Both the position numbers and the translations under genes were made by a program. A DNA stretch of 64,000 nt from JAVJSU01 sp040219275 (lineage in GTDB: Bacteria > Chloroflexota > Anaerolineae > Aggregatilineales > Phototrophicaceae). The stretch spans positions 62,001 to 126,000 of the forward strand of contig JAVJSU010000103.1 in NCBI GenBank assembly GCA_040219275.1, given 5' to 3'. Position 1 is the first letter of the stretch. Each line of letters begins with the position of its first letter. The notes below the pieces were generated by a model, which did no database searches, was not told the DNA's origin, and worked only from the letters and a program-made list of their open reading frames with translations. This document shows, piece after piece, positions 8,755 to 17,203 of the stretch.

Positions 8755-10665
8755 ATGCCGCTATTCCGCCCCAATATTCGTCTCGGCAACATGCTTTATG
8801 GGCGTTCGCCTGTAGATGTCAATCCGGTTGTGCCGAATAATCCGATGCGAAATATGCACCGCTATAACCCGATGCGCGGGGTGAATAGCCAAGTGAATCG
8901 CGCCCGTAATTTGACGAATTCTGCACAGCGTATGGGTGGGATGAATCCCAATATGCCGCGTGGTGTGCAGATGCCCAAGATGCCTTCTGGACAGATGAAG
9001 TCTGCGAACATTCGCCAATCTGCCAAAATGCCGGATGTTATGCGAAATATCCCTCAACAACGACAGGGTTATGTACCACAACAAGCTAGCGCGACAATGC
9101 CAAATCGTGCTTACGCACCGAATGTAAATCGGCGGATGCCAGTTATGCAGGGTCAAATGCCACCTGCTGGCGCACGGATTAGCGCACCACGTCGGCGAAA
9201 TTGGTTGTTGTGGATTGCGCTGGTGATTTTCGGGTTGGTGGGCATGAGTTCGCTACTTATAGGTGGTGGCGCGGCGTTCATTTACAGCAACGGCATTTTA
9301 CCCGGTGTGAGTGCGGGCAATGTGAACCTGAGTGGTATGTCGCAATCAGAGGCACGGGCGGCGCTGGAAAATAGCTGGTCAGAAATTACCCTGCGTGACG
9401 GTCAACGGTTGTGGCAGGTAGAACGTGAGTCGCTCGGTATTGCGATTGATACATCCGCAACGACAGAAGAAGCCTATTGGCAGGGTCGGGGTGCGGGTAA
9501 TCCACTCAACGCGATTTTTGGCGATGTCGAGATTACGCCTTTCGTCACGGTGGATATCAATACGCTGACGAATGCTTTGAATGCAGTCATTGACGATGTG
9601 AATATTGCGCCTGTAGATGCAGGAGTCACGCTAGTTAATGGTGTGGTGGAGGCGACTCCGCCGCAAGTCGGGCATTTGCTGGATGTTGAAGCGACGGTTA
9701 ATCAATTGCAGTCGATGGGGGCATCTGCGCTAGCGAGTGGCACGATTGATCTGGTGATGATTGAAGTTCAACCGCAAATATTCGATTCTAGCGGGATTGT
9801 GCAGGCGGCGAGTACGTTGCTGGCAAATCCGCTGACGTTGCGCGTGTATGATCCGGCGACGGGGGATATTGTGTTCTGGACTGCCGAGCCGGAAGAATGG
9901 GCGAATTGGATAAGCGCGAGTAGTGATCCGTCCAGCGCAACGGGATTGGCGTTAAGTTTACAAGAAACACCTTTACGAGTCTTTTTAGCGAGTGAAGCCA
10001 CGGTGTTTGATGCCTCGCGCTTTATCGATGTTGATGAAGCGGTAGCAGATGTTCAAACCGCGATTGCCAATAACGTCACGTCGACAACCCTGCGTGTATA
10101 TCACAATGATCGTCAGCATGTCGTGCAATCCGGGGAGACGATTACGAGTATTGCGTGGGATTATGGTGTGCCGTATCCGTATGTGCAACAGGCGAACCCC
10201 GGCGTGGATGCGCTCACTGTTGGGCAGACGATCACCATTCCTACTGTCGATACGTTTCTACCGTATCCGGTTGTGCCGGAAAAGCGCATTGTCGTGAGTA
10301 TTTCTGAGCAGAGGGTGCGCGTGTATGAAAATGGGTCGGTCATTCAAGATTGGCTAGCCAGCACGGGTGTATCTGATAGTCCGACATGGGCGGGTGTATA
10401 TCAAATCATCTCGCATGAGCCGAACGCCTATGCGGGCAATTGGAATTTGTGGATGCCGTATTTTATGGGCGTGTATCAGCCGATTCCGGGGTCAGAATTC
10501 ACGAATGGCTTTCATGGCTATCCCACACGCGGCGGCGGGCAGATTTTGTGGGTGAATAATCTCGGTTCTCGTGTGACCTTCGGCTGTATCATGCTCAGTG
10601 ATGACAATGTTGCGTGGTTATACGATTGGGCAGAAGAAGGCGTGGTCGTCGAGATTCGCGCTTAA
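8755..10665 (+). CDS. L,D-transpeptidase with PG-binding and LysM domains
   Basis: A 636-residue envelope protein. Residues 1-145 are a low-complexity cytoplasmic segment rich in Met, Asn, Pro, Arg and Gln. A membrane helix follows (about 149-178, NWLLWIALVIFGLVG). Outside the cell come two YoaR/VanW-type peptidoglycan-binding modules (about 185-430), a LysM domain (about 455-500: VVQSGETITSIAWDYGVPY) and a YkuD catalytic domain (about 508-636). The catalytic His is in GFHGYPT and the Cys in VTFGCIMLSDDN. The family cross-links peptidoglycan by 3-3 bonds or anchors proteins to it. No good Shine-Dalgarno precedes the ATG. The start could lie further in, but the N-terminal Met-rich segment is continuously open. 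Confidence 0.9.
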   Translation: MPLFRPNIRLGNMLYGRSPVDVNPVVPNNPMRNMHRYNPMRGVNSQVNRARNLTNSAQRMGGMNPNMPRGVQMPKMPSGQMKSANIRQSAKMPDVMRNIPQQRQGYVPQQASATMPNRAYAPNVNRRMPVMQGQMPPAGARISAPRRRNWLLWIALVIFGLVGMSSLLIGGGAAFIYSNGILPGVSAGNVNLSGMSQSEARAALENSWSEITLRDGQRLWQVERESLGIAIDTSATTEEAYWQGRGAGNPLNAIFGDVEITPFVTVDINTLTNALNAVIDDVNIAPVDAGVTLVNGVVEATPPQVGHLLDVEATVNQLQSMGASALASGTIDLVMIEVQPQIFDSSGIVQAASTLLANPLTLRVYDPATGDIVFWTAEPEEWANWISASSDPSSATGLALSLQETPLRVFLASEATVFDASRFIDVDEAVADVQTAIANNVTSTTLRVYHNDRQHVVQSGETITSIAWDYGVPYPYVQQANPGVDALTVGQTITIPTVDTFLPYPVVPEKRIVVSISEQRVRVYENGSVIQDWLASTGVSDSPTWAGVYQIISHEPNAYAGNWNLWMPYFMGVYQPIPGSEFTNGFHGYPTRGGGQILWVNNLGSRVTFGCIMLSDDNVAWLYDWAEEGVVVEIRA

Positions 10666-10686
10666 TCACTTACGCTAGGAAACATC

Positions 10687-10709
10687 GGGCGGAGACATTG
10701 CCCCCGCCC
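10687..10709. terminator. Hairpin between convergent genes
   Basis: GGGCGG (10687-10692) pairs with CCGCCC (10704-10709) in the 65-base gap between the L,D-transpeptidase gene and the end of the sulfate assimilation operon. There is no strong T run on either side, so its strength as an intrinsic terminator is doubtful. Confidence 0.35.
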
Positions 10710-10730
10710 AATAAGTAAATTTTGTAACTG

Positions 10731-11327
10731 TTAGGATGCCGGTTGATTTACGCCAGTGAGTCGCTCCAAGAGAGTTTCCCCATCAGGTGTAGCTTCCGCT
10801 TTAATCAACAAGGCAAAGGCTTCTCGCGGGTCAGCATGGGCTGAGTCGATTGTCACCGCGCCTGCGTAGAGGTCTTGCGTGTGCATGCCTATGGCTTCTT
10901 TTACAGCAACCAGTGATTCGGGTGTGTTCGGATAATTCAGGCGATCTAAGAATTCGATCTTGATGGTGCTGTAGTCAAATTCAACCCCTGAGAGCGTCTC
11001 CTCTTTTTCGATTTGCAGAGTCGCGCTGAGTGCGAGTTTCAATGACAGCGTTAATGTCTCCATTAAATCCGCGCCGAATTCGCGTTTGCGGGTGTATTGG
11101 ATTCCCGGTTTGCCATCGCGCAAATCCAAGGCGTAATCGCCCTCGTAGGCAATCAACATCACGCCCGGTCCTTCGTGCATGTGCTTATAGTCCGCCACAT
11201 CAATCAGCATATTATCGAGCGTGCGGTCTTGAATCCAACGTTGGAAAACTGGCTTAAAGGCGGTGATGTCGACAGTTTCTGGTATGTTGGCGTAGAATTT
11301 TACACTGACTCTTTTAGGTGTAATCAT
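10731..11327 (-). CDS. Uncharacterised protein at the end of the sulfate assimilation operon
   Basis: A 198-residue soluble protein that I do not recognise by name. It starts MITPKRVSVKFYANIPETVDITAF and has alternating beta/alpha character, including VADYKHMHEGPGVMLIAYEGDYALD and GIQYTRKREFGADL. It has no Cys motif or membrane helix. The ATG is only 10 bases downstream of the sulfite reductase stop, so the two are very probably co-transcribed. This suggests a role linked to sulfite or nitrite reduction, but that is inference from position only. Confidence 0.75.
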   Translation of the reverse strand: MITPKRVSVKFYANIPETVDITAFKPVFQRWIQDRTLDNMLIDVADYKHMHEGPGVMLIAYEGDYALDLRDGKPGIQYTRKREFGADLMETLTLSLKLALSATLQIEKEETLSGVEFDYSTIKIEFLDRLNYPNTPESLVAVKEAIGMHTQDLYAGAVTIDSAHADPREAFALLIKAEATPDGETLLERLTGVNQPAS

Positions 11328-11337
11328 GTGATACTCC

Positions 11338-13584
11338 TTAACTGACGATCACGCCGTTGATGCGGGCTTCGGCGGCATGGGTGGCTTCGATGAACAATTG
11401 CGCCTCGTCAACCAGCGCATGGGCGGAATCTTTGTCGACTGTCGCGGGTGGCGCTTCGTGGCGGGTCAGCAGATAACGCGCAAATTTGCCCTTCGCAAAC
11501 GGGTCGAAGAAGAGTTGTGTGTCATAGAAGCGCGTGCGGAAGTCATTCACGATCCAATCGGCATCGTTCTGCACGTTAAAGGATTGAGTACGGATGAGTG
11601 CACGGGCGGCAAGTAACATGGCATTATATGCGCGTTCGTCTGCAAGCTCATAATTGCCTTCTTCAAGGGCGATCAGCGAATCGAAATGTTCGGATTCAGC
11701 TTTGGCAATTTCCATGGAGAAGAGCGAGACGACTTCACCGGCACATTCACCCACACCGATGTCCGCGATGGTATAGACGCGGGAATCGCCCCAGTCAGTG
11801 AAGAATTCCGGCTCGGTGTCAATTTCCGGCAGGCGCATAAATGGTTTGAGCATGGTCTTGATCTCGACTTTGCCGAGGCGATGCACCCAATCCTGAAAGC
11901 TCTCGCCCTGTCCACGTTCACTGACGTAACGCTCGGTGATTATGTCCAGCACATCCGGCACAGATTTTGCCGGAACCGCGCCGACAGCTAAGCCGAAACT
12001 GCCCGCGTTATCGCTCCACTGCCCGCCAAGCACGACCTGAAAATGGGGGACTTTGTGATTGCCGGAGCGCCGACTGTTGCCGAAGAAGCCAATGTCGCCG
12101 ATGTGATGCTGACCGCAGGAATTGAAGCAGCCGCTGACTTTGACGCGTAAATCTTTGATCGCTTCCGGCAGATTAGCACTCTTGGCGACTAGACGATTAC
12201 GGAGTTCATCCGCCAACCCACGTGAGGAGGCGATACCGAGCTTGCAGGTATCCGTGCCGGGGCAGGAGGTAATATCCACAATTGTTCCAGCGCCAGATTC
12301 GCCCAGTCCGATGGCTTTGAGTGCAACGTAAACCTGTGGCAAATCTTTGTTGGATACCCAGCGCAGAACGATATTTTGCTCCACGGTTGTGCGGACATTA
12401 TCACCGACGTATTCACGCGCAATATCGGCTAAACGGAACATCTGGCGCGACGTGAGATCACCCAATGGCAAATTAATGGTGATGACGCTGTAGCCTTGCT
12501 GACGTTGCGGGTAAATATTTGTTCTATACCAGTCATTAAAACCTTCTGGCAATGGTGCACCGTTCAGTGAGAAACCATCCCGTGTGGGAGTTTCTTCGTA
12601 CTTTGCCACATCATCCAGATAGGATGTCCAGCGTTCATCATGTGGAAGTTTTTCAAGTTCTTCATCGACGAGACGGCTGAATTCTTCCAGCCCGATGGTG
12701 GAGATGAGGAATTTGATGCGGGCGCGATTACGATTTTGCTTTTCGCCATGCTGTGCAAAGACGCGTGAAATCGCCTGCGTGACGGGTAAGATTTCTTCTT
12801 CCGACACAAATTCACGCAGAACTTTTGCCTGTTGCGGGACAGTGCCTAAACCGCCACCGACGAAGATGGTGAAGCCACGTTTGCTGACACCATCAACGTC
12901 ACGCACACGGGCGAGGAAGCCAAGATCGTGCATTTTGACCAGACCGCAGGCATGTTGGGCACAACCTGAAAAGGCGATTTTGAACTTACGCCCGAAGTCT
13001 TGAATATCATCGTGACCGAGCAGGAATTTAAATGCCGCGTCCGAGTAAGGTGTTACATCGAAGGCTTCGTCATGGCAGACACCTGCAAGCGGACACGCGG
13101 TCAAGTTACGCACCGAATTGCCACAGGCTTCCTGGGTCGTCAAATCGACTGCCGCCAGACGGCGCATCAAGTCCGGCGTGTCTTCGATATGTACATAATG
13201 GAGTTGGAAATCCTGCCGGGTGGTGACGTGCAACACGCCATCAGAATATTCGTCGGCGAGTTCGGCAAGGGTTTCCATCTGCGCGATGCTCAAGCCACCG
13301 AACGGTACTTTGATACGTTGCATACCCGGCGCATCCCACAGCGTATTCGGTCCTTTGGATGAGGATTGCGTGGGGAATTCTAGCGTTTGCGTCTGGATGC
13401 CGTCATGACGTTGTCCGTTGTCATAGCGTTGTCCATATGCACCGCGCCGTAAACGGGTTTCTGCGAATACTTTTTCGTCAATTTTGTCTTGCTGGCGCAG
13501 TTCCATCTGACCCTCGAAGATGTCGATATCGTGTGCCATGTCTTCGGGAATCTGGTTTTGCAGTTTTTCTTTCCACGTACTCAT
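11338..13584 (-). CDS. Siroheme sulfite/nitrite reductase (ferredoxin type)
   Basis: A 748-residue enzyme that reduces sulfite to sulfide (or nitrite to ammonia) using six electrons at a siroheme-[4Fe-4S] centre. The C-terminal half carries the canonical ligand set: C-X5-C in TSCPGTDTC (about residue 446) and C-X3-C in SGCFNSCGQHH (about 487). The N-terminal half also has a Cys pair (TACPLAGVC) and SGCAQHAC, which is unusual. Length exceeds the 550-600 residues of typical ferredoxin enzymes, with an extra C-terminal helical domain of about 150 residues. The ATG at 13584 (MSTWKEKL) is chosen over one six codons upstream. Operon context with APS reductase and siroheme genes favours sulfite as substrate. 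Confidence 0.9.
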   Translation of the reverse strand: MSTWKEKLQNQIPEDMAHDIDIFEGQMELRQQDKIDEKVFAETRLRRGAYGQRYDNGQRHDGIQTQTLEFPTQSSSKGPNTLWDAPGMQRIKVPFGGLSIAQMETLAELADEYSDGVLHVTTRQDFQLHYVHIEDTPDLMRRLAAVDLTTQEACGNSVRNLTACPLAGVCHDEAFDVTPYSDAAFKFLLGHDDIQDFGRKFKIAFSGCAQHACGLVKMHDLGFLARVRDVDGVSKRGFTIFVGGGLGTVPQQAKVLREFVSEEEILPVTQAISRVFAQHGEKQNRNRARIKFLISTIGLEEFSRLVDEELEKLPHDERWTSYLDDVAKYEETPTRDGFSLNGAPLPEGFNDWYRTNIYPQRQQGYSVITINLPLGDLTSRQMFRLADIAREYVGDNVRTTVEQNIVLRWVSNKDLPQVYVALKAIGLGESGAGTIVDITSCPGTDTCKLGIASSRGLADELRNRLVAKSANLPEAIKDLRVKVSGCFNSCGQHHIGDIGFFGNSRRSGNHKVPHFQVVLGGQWSDNAGSFGLAVGAVPAKSVPDVLDIITERYVSERGQGESFQDWVHRLGKVEIKTMLKPFMRLPEIDTEPEFFTDWGDSRVYTIADIGVGECAGEVVSLFSMEIAKAESEHFDSLIALEEGNYELADERAYNAMLLAARALIRTQSFNVQNDADWIVNDFRTRFYDTQLFFDPFAKGKFARYLLTRHEAPPATVDKDSAHALVDEAQLFIEATHAAEARINGVIVS

Positions 13585-13676
13585 GTGTTGTCTTCCAATC
13601 AATAACTAAATGATGCGATTTTCTAAGTTTACTTACGGACTAAACGGCGATTTTGTGCCGTATGAACGAGCATTAT

Positions 13677-14450
13677 TTATCGTGTTTTCTGCACGCTGGC
13701 GATCAGATCAAACCAGCGCAACCCCTGTTGACGGAGCGCGACTACATCGCCGATGACGATGGTCGATGGCGGTTGGATATTTTCCGCGAGTGCTTGCTCG
13801 TAGAGTGTGCTGATTGTGCCTTCCACCACGCGCTGTTGGGGTGTCGCGCCCCATTCGATGATGGCGGCGGGTGTGTCTGCATCCAAACCATTGGCGATTA
13901 ACTGCGCTGAAATTTGGGGTAGTTGTTTCACGCCCATCAAAATGACCAGCGTGCCACCGGTTTGCGCGAGTGCCGCATAATTCACACTGCTTTCCGGCTT
14001 GGTGGGGTCTTCATAGCCCGCGACGACAGTAAATGTGCTACTGACATGGCGATGTGTGAGCGGGATTCCGGCATAACCAGGCACGGCGAACGCGCTCGAT
14101 ACACCGGGCACAATCTCGAAGGGAATTCCGGCTTCATGGCAGGCGAGGGCTTCTTCGCCACCGCGCCCGAACACAAACGGATCACCGCCTTTTAAGCGAA
14201 CGACCATCCAACCGCGCAGAGCATAATCGACGATCATGCGATTGATTTCTGTTTGATCGAAGCGATGTTTGGTCGGTTGCTTACCCACGTTGATGAGTTC
14301 AGCATCAGGACGAGCATCTTCTAATACTTCAAACGGGACAAGCCGATCATAAAGAATGACATCTGCCTGTTGGACAAGCCTTAACCCCTTGACCGTCATC
14401 AGATCAGGGTCGCCCGGTCCAGCGCCAATTAAATAAACTTTTCCGCTCAT
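13677..14450 (-). CDS. cobA: Uroporphyrinogen-III C-methyltransferase
   Basis: A 257-residue SUMT that methylates uroporphyrinogen III twice with S-adenosylmethionine to give precorrin-2, the branch point to siroheme. Signatures are VYLIGAGPGDPDLMTVKG at the N-terminus, RLKGGDPFVFGRGGEE (residues about 83-98) and GIPLTHRHVSSTF. Length is normal for a stand-alone enzyme, with no fused uroporphyrinogen synthase or CysG N-domain. The start overlaps the end of cbiX by four bases, so translation is coupled. With the next two genes upstream it completes a siroheme pathway that supplies the sulfite reductase encoded downstream. Confidence 0.95.
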   Translation of the reverse strand: MSGKVYLIGAGPGDPDLMTVKGLRLVQQADVILYDRLVPFEVLEDARPDAELINVGKQPTKHRFDQTEINRMIVDYALRGWMVVRLKGGDPFVFGRGGEEALACHEAGIPFEIVPGVSSAFAVPGYAGIPLTHRHVSSTFTVVAGYEDPTKPESSVNYAALAQTGGTLVILMGVKQLPQISAQLIANGLDADTPAAIIEWGATPQQRVVEGTISTLYEQALAENIQPPSTIVIGDVVALRQQGLRWFDLIASVQKTR

Positions 14451-15793
14451 GATTGCGTCTCCAATGCCTTACTCAGCCAAAAATTGCAGGGTTCAGGACA
14501 AGGTATGTCCTTATGTGTTGTTTCATTGATTCGGTGAACTTTTTCGCCAGCCCATGCCGGACGCTTCACGCACGCGCCGCAGATTGCTGTGATGGTTTGC
14601 GTGATTGCAGAATCCGGCAGGGTGTTAAGTTGTTGAAAATTGCCTTTTTGCCGTGCGATTGTTTTTTCTAATGAACCGACGACAAAGCATCCTTTGCGCC
14701 CGGCTGACCATGCGGAAATTGTGGCGGGGTAGATGGTGTCTACAATTGCCGGAATGTCTTCGATTTGATCTACAGGGATGATCCAATCACGCGGTAAATC
14801 TGTGCTGGTGGCAAGCGGACGGAACGGATTTTCACGGATATGGTCGCGTAATGCCTGTGGTGTGTTGAGCGTGATAGCATTCCTGTTTGCTTCGCGTGGA
14901 TAGACAGCAGAGGCGCTGAGAACCAGATCGCCGAAAGTTAATTCTCCTGATTGGCGCACGGCTTCAATGAGTGTTTCGTTTCCGGCGGATGGGGTGTGAT
15001 CCCAAGCAGATATTTTCTGTGATGTGGGGTGCTCCGGCAATCCGGCGGCGCGGGCAAGGTCGATAATCAATTGCACAAGTGAATCATCTGTGCCGACAGG
15101 ATCGGTATAGATGATGTGTTTGCCGTTGAGGAACGCCGTTTGCTGACCTTCTTCTAAGCCGAGTGCGTTCGGCACATCAATGCTGACGTGCGAACCCGGT
15201 GCAAGGAAGAACGGCACGACAACAACATATTCGGTTTTTGCTCGTGTATAGATTGATGGAATATCCGGCGTATCGTCTAGATAGGCATCAATGACATGGG
15301 TGACGAGCTGTTTGTCCGTTAACAACTGCACTTGATCGCGGGTGGCTTGCTGACTCTGTGAATTGCGACGCGTGCCATGCCCGATGATGGCGACGGTGGA
15401 TTGTAGTGGATCAAGGGCATGGGTTTGTATCGCGGTTGCTACCCGTTGTTGAATGATGCTTGTCAGATCAGGGTGTTCGCCGAGCGTTTTCGCATAGTGA
15501 ACAACACGTTCGCCAATGTACGTGATGTCACCCTGCAAACCCATCTCTGTGGGGATGATGGTTTGAGTGAAAAAACCCTGTGCAGTGAACACCGGAACGA
15601 TGGTGATGTGATCCGCAGTGAGCGTGTTTAAGACTTCCGCAAAGGCGGGTTGTTCCTTCCAGAAGCACGCCGTGATTTCATCGGCGATCTGCGCTGAACG
15701 AAGCATATCCACATAGCGCCAGACTATGCCAGCGGTATGCGGGCTGATGTGTGAGCCATGACCGGCTAAGACGAGCGCGGTTCTTGCTGTCAT
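14447..15793 (-). CDS. cbiX: Sirohydrochlorin ferrochelatase CbiX with C-terminal Cys-rich domain
   Basis: A 448-residue protein with two CbiX/SirB modules in tandem: VLAGHGSHIS with the first His about residue 12, and VAIIGHGTRRNS about residue 136. A C-terminal domain of about 180 residues follows, with conserved cysteines in RKGCFVVG, ICGACVKRP and IPCPEPCNFW. That C-terminal domain resembles the DR2241-type extension known to carry a 4Fe-4S cluster. The reaction is insertion of iron into sirohydrochlorin to give siroheme. It overlaps cobA at its 3' end and abuts sirC at its 5' end (15793 shared). The assignment to iron rather than cobalt insertion rests on the operon. Confidence 0.88.
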   Translation of the reverse strand: MTARTALVLAGHGSHISPHTAGIVWRYVDMLRSAQIADEITACFWKEQPAFAEVLNTLTADHITIVPVFTAQGFFTQTIIPTEMGLQGDITYIGERVVHYAKTLGEHPDLTSIIQQRVATAIQTHALDPLQSTVAIIGHGTRRNSQSQQATRDQVQLLTDKQLVTHVIDAYLDDTPDIPSIYTRAKTEYVVVVPFFLAPGSHVSIDVPNALGLEEGQQTAFLNGKHIIYTDPVGTDDSLVQLIIDLARAAGLPEHPTSQKISAWDHTPSAGNETLIEAVRQSGELTFGDLVLSASAVYPREANRNAITLNTPQALRDHIRENPFRPLATSTDLPRDWIIPVDQIEDIPAIVDTIYPATISAWSAGRKGCFVVGSLEKTIARQKGNFQQLNTLPDSAITQTITAICGACVKRPAWAGEKVHRINETTHKDIPCPEPCNFWLSKALETQS

Positions 15794-16455
15794 TAGGATT
15801 GCGTCGCCTCCGCTATGGCATTTGCATCGTCTACCACCTGCTTGAATTGCGCCTGAAGATGAGCGTGGGCTTCTTTCTGTTTTCCCACTTTGAGCAAGGG
15901 CAACACGTCTGATTGCAAGACGCTGTGCCAGAATGCGTGGCGCGTATGATGATCTTCGACGGCGTGCTTTAGCTGTGGGCGTAACTCACCGAGCCATGTT
16001 GCCAGCAACGGGTAGGCTTCTCCGATTACGTCGGCGATTTCATCACGTAGATGCACCCCCAACGCGGGCGATGCGCCACCGGTGGAAATGCCAATCGTAA
16101 GCGGTGATTTTTCGATTTGCATCACATTGTCAAAATCGCCGATGTTGTGACCGTCCACCGAATTGACTAACACGCCATAATTTTGTGCGTCTGAGACAAT
16201 TTGGCGATTCACGTCAGGCTGATTTGTCGCGGCGAAGACCAGAAAAGGCGCGATCTGGTGCAAATACTCGCTCTGGTAACCGTCTGCGATGTGTGTGATC
16301 TGCGATAGTGGAATCTGTGGCGAAATTTGCGGGCTGATGACCGTCACATTTGCACCTTCCGTCAACAAATCACGGATTTTGCGCGTGGCGATTTTCCCAC
16401 CACCGACCACAAGGCAGGTGCGATTTTGGAGATGCAGGGAGATCAGATAGGTCAT
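15793..16455 (-). CDS. sirC: Precorrin-2 dehydrogenase (SirC / CysG N-terminal type)
   Basis: A 220-residue NAD-dependent enzyme that oxidises precorrin-2 to sirohydrochlorin. The Rossmann motif VVGGGKIATRKIRDLL is at residues 16-31, and SVDGHNIGDFDNV plus ISTGGASPALGVHLRDEI follow the CysG/Met8 pattern. A separate CbiX is encoded next door, so this protein may act only as the dehydrogenase. It lies four bases after the TauE/SafE permease gene and overlaps the cbiX start by a base, so the cluster is translated as one block. Confidence 0.92.
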   Translation of the reverse strand: MTYLISLHLQNRTCLVVGGGKIATRKIRDLLTEGANVTVISPQISPQIPLSQITHIADGYQSEYLHQIAPFLVFAATNQPDVNRQIVSDAQNYGVLVNSVDGHNIGDFDNVMQIEKSPLTIGISTGGASPALGVHLRDEIADVIGEAYPLLATWLGELRPQLKHAVEDHHTRHAFWHSVLQSDVLPLLKVGKQKEAHAHLQAQFKQVVDDANAIAEATQS

Positions 16456-16459
16456 CTCG

Positions 16460-17203
16460 TTATACTCCGCTTAGAAAAATCGACACACTCAGCACCATAA
16501 TCAGTATGCTGACGAGTGACATCACAGTGCGGGTGGGCAAACGTCCACATAAATAGGCGGCAAAGGGAGATGCACACATGCCACCAATCATTAACCCTGC
16601 GATGATTTCTACACGCAAGTTGCTAATTTGAATATGGGTGATAAGGATAATGAAGGTTGCCACAGTGACGAAAAACTCGGCGACGCTGACTGTTCCGATG
16701 GCGAGGCGCGGATTTTCACCCCTTGCCAGCAAGGTCGATGTGGTGACGGGACCCCATCCCGCGCCGCCGAGCGCGTTCAAAAAGCCACCAATCGCGCCTA
16801 ATGGTGCGACGTAGGAGTGATTTGTCGTTGATGGCTTAACTTGCTGTGATGAGCGCAAAAAGATACGCATACCCATCGCAAACAGATAGATCGCCACAAA
16901 AGGCGTTAAGATCGTATTAGGGAGCGACGTTGCAATTAGCGCCCCCACGATGCCGCCGATCATCCCCGCGGCACCCAGACGAAACAACATATCAGAATCA
17001 ACATTGCCAAAACGCCAATGCGAAATGCTGGATGTGCCACTCGTCAGAATTTTGGCGAATTGCACGCTGGAATTTGCCAGCAGGGGAGGCGTGCCAATAG
17101 TAAGCAGAAAGGTCATGGTAATCATGCCATACGCCATCCCTAATGATCCGTTGACCATCTGGGCGATAAATCCAACGAGGATGAAGACGAATAGGTCTTG
17201 CAT
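16460..17203 (-). CDS. TauE/SafE-family permease
   Basis: A 247-residue integral membrane protein with about eight hydrophobic helices, starting MQDLFVFILVGFIAQMVNGSLGMAYG. The repeated motif pair (QMVNGSLGMAYGM in the first half, NALGGAGWGPVTTSTLL in the second) is typical of the TauE/SafE family, whose members move sulfite, organosulfonates or related anions. In this operon it probably exports excess sulfite or imports a sulfur anion. The direction and substrate cannot be decided. Its start overlaps the sat stop by one base, and no other sulfate transporter gene is in the operon. Confidence 0.88.
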   Translation of the reverse strand: MQDLFVFILVGFIAQMVNGSLGMAYGMITMTFLLTIGTPPLLANSSVQFAKILTSGTSSISHWRFGNVDSDMLFRLGAAGMIGGIVGALIATSLPNTILTPFVAIYLFAMGMRIFLRSSQQVKPSTTNHSYVAPLGAIGGFLNALGGAGWGPVTTSTLLARGENPRLAIGTVSVAEFFVTVATFIILITHIQISNLRVEIIAGLMIGGMCASPFAAYLCGRLPTRTVMSLVSILIMVLSVSIFLSGV

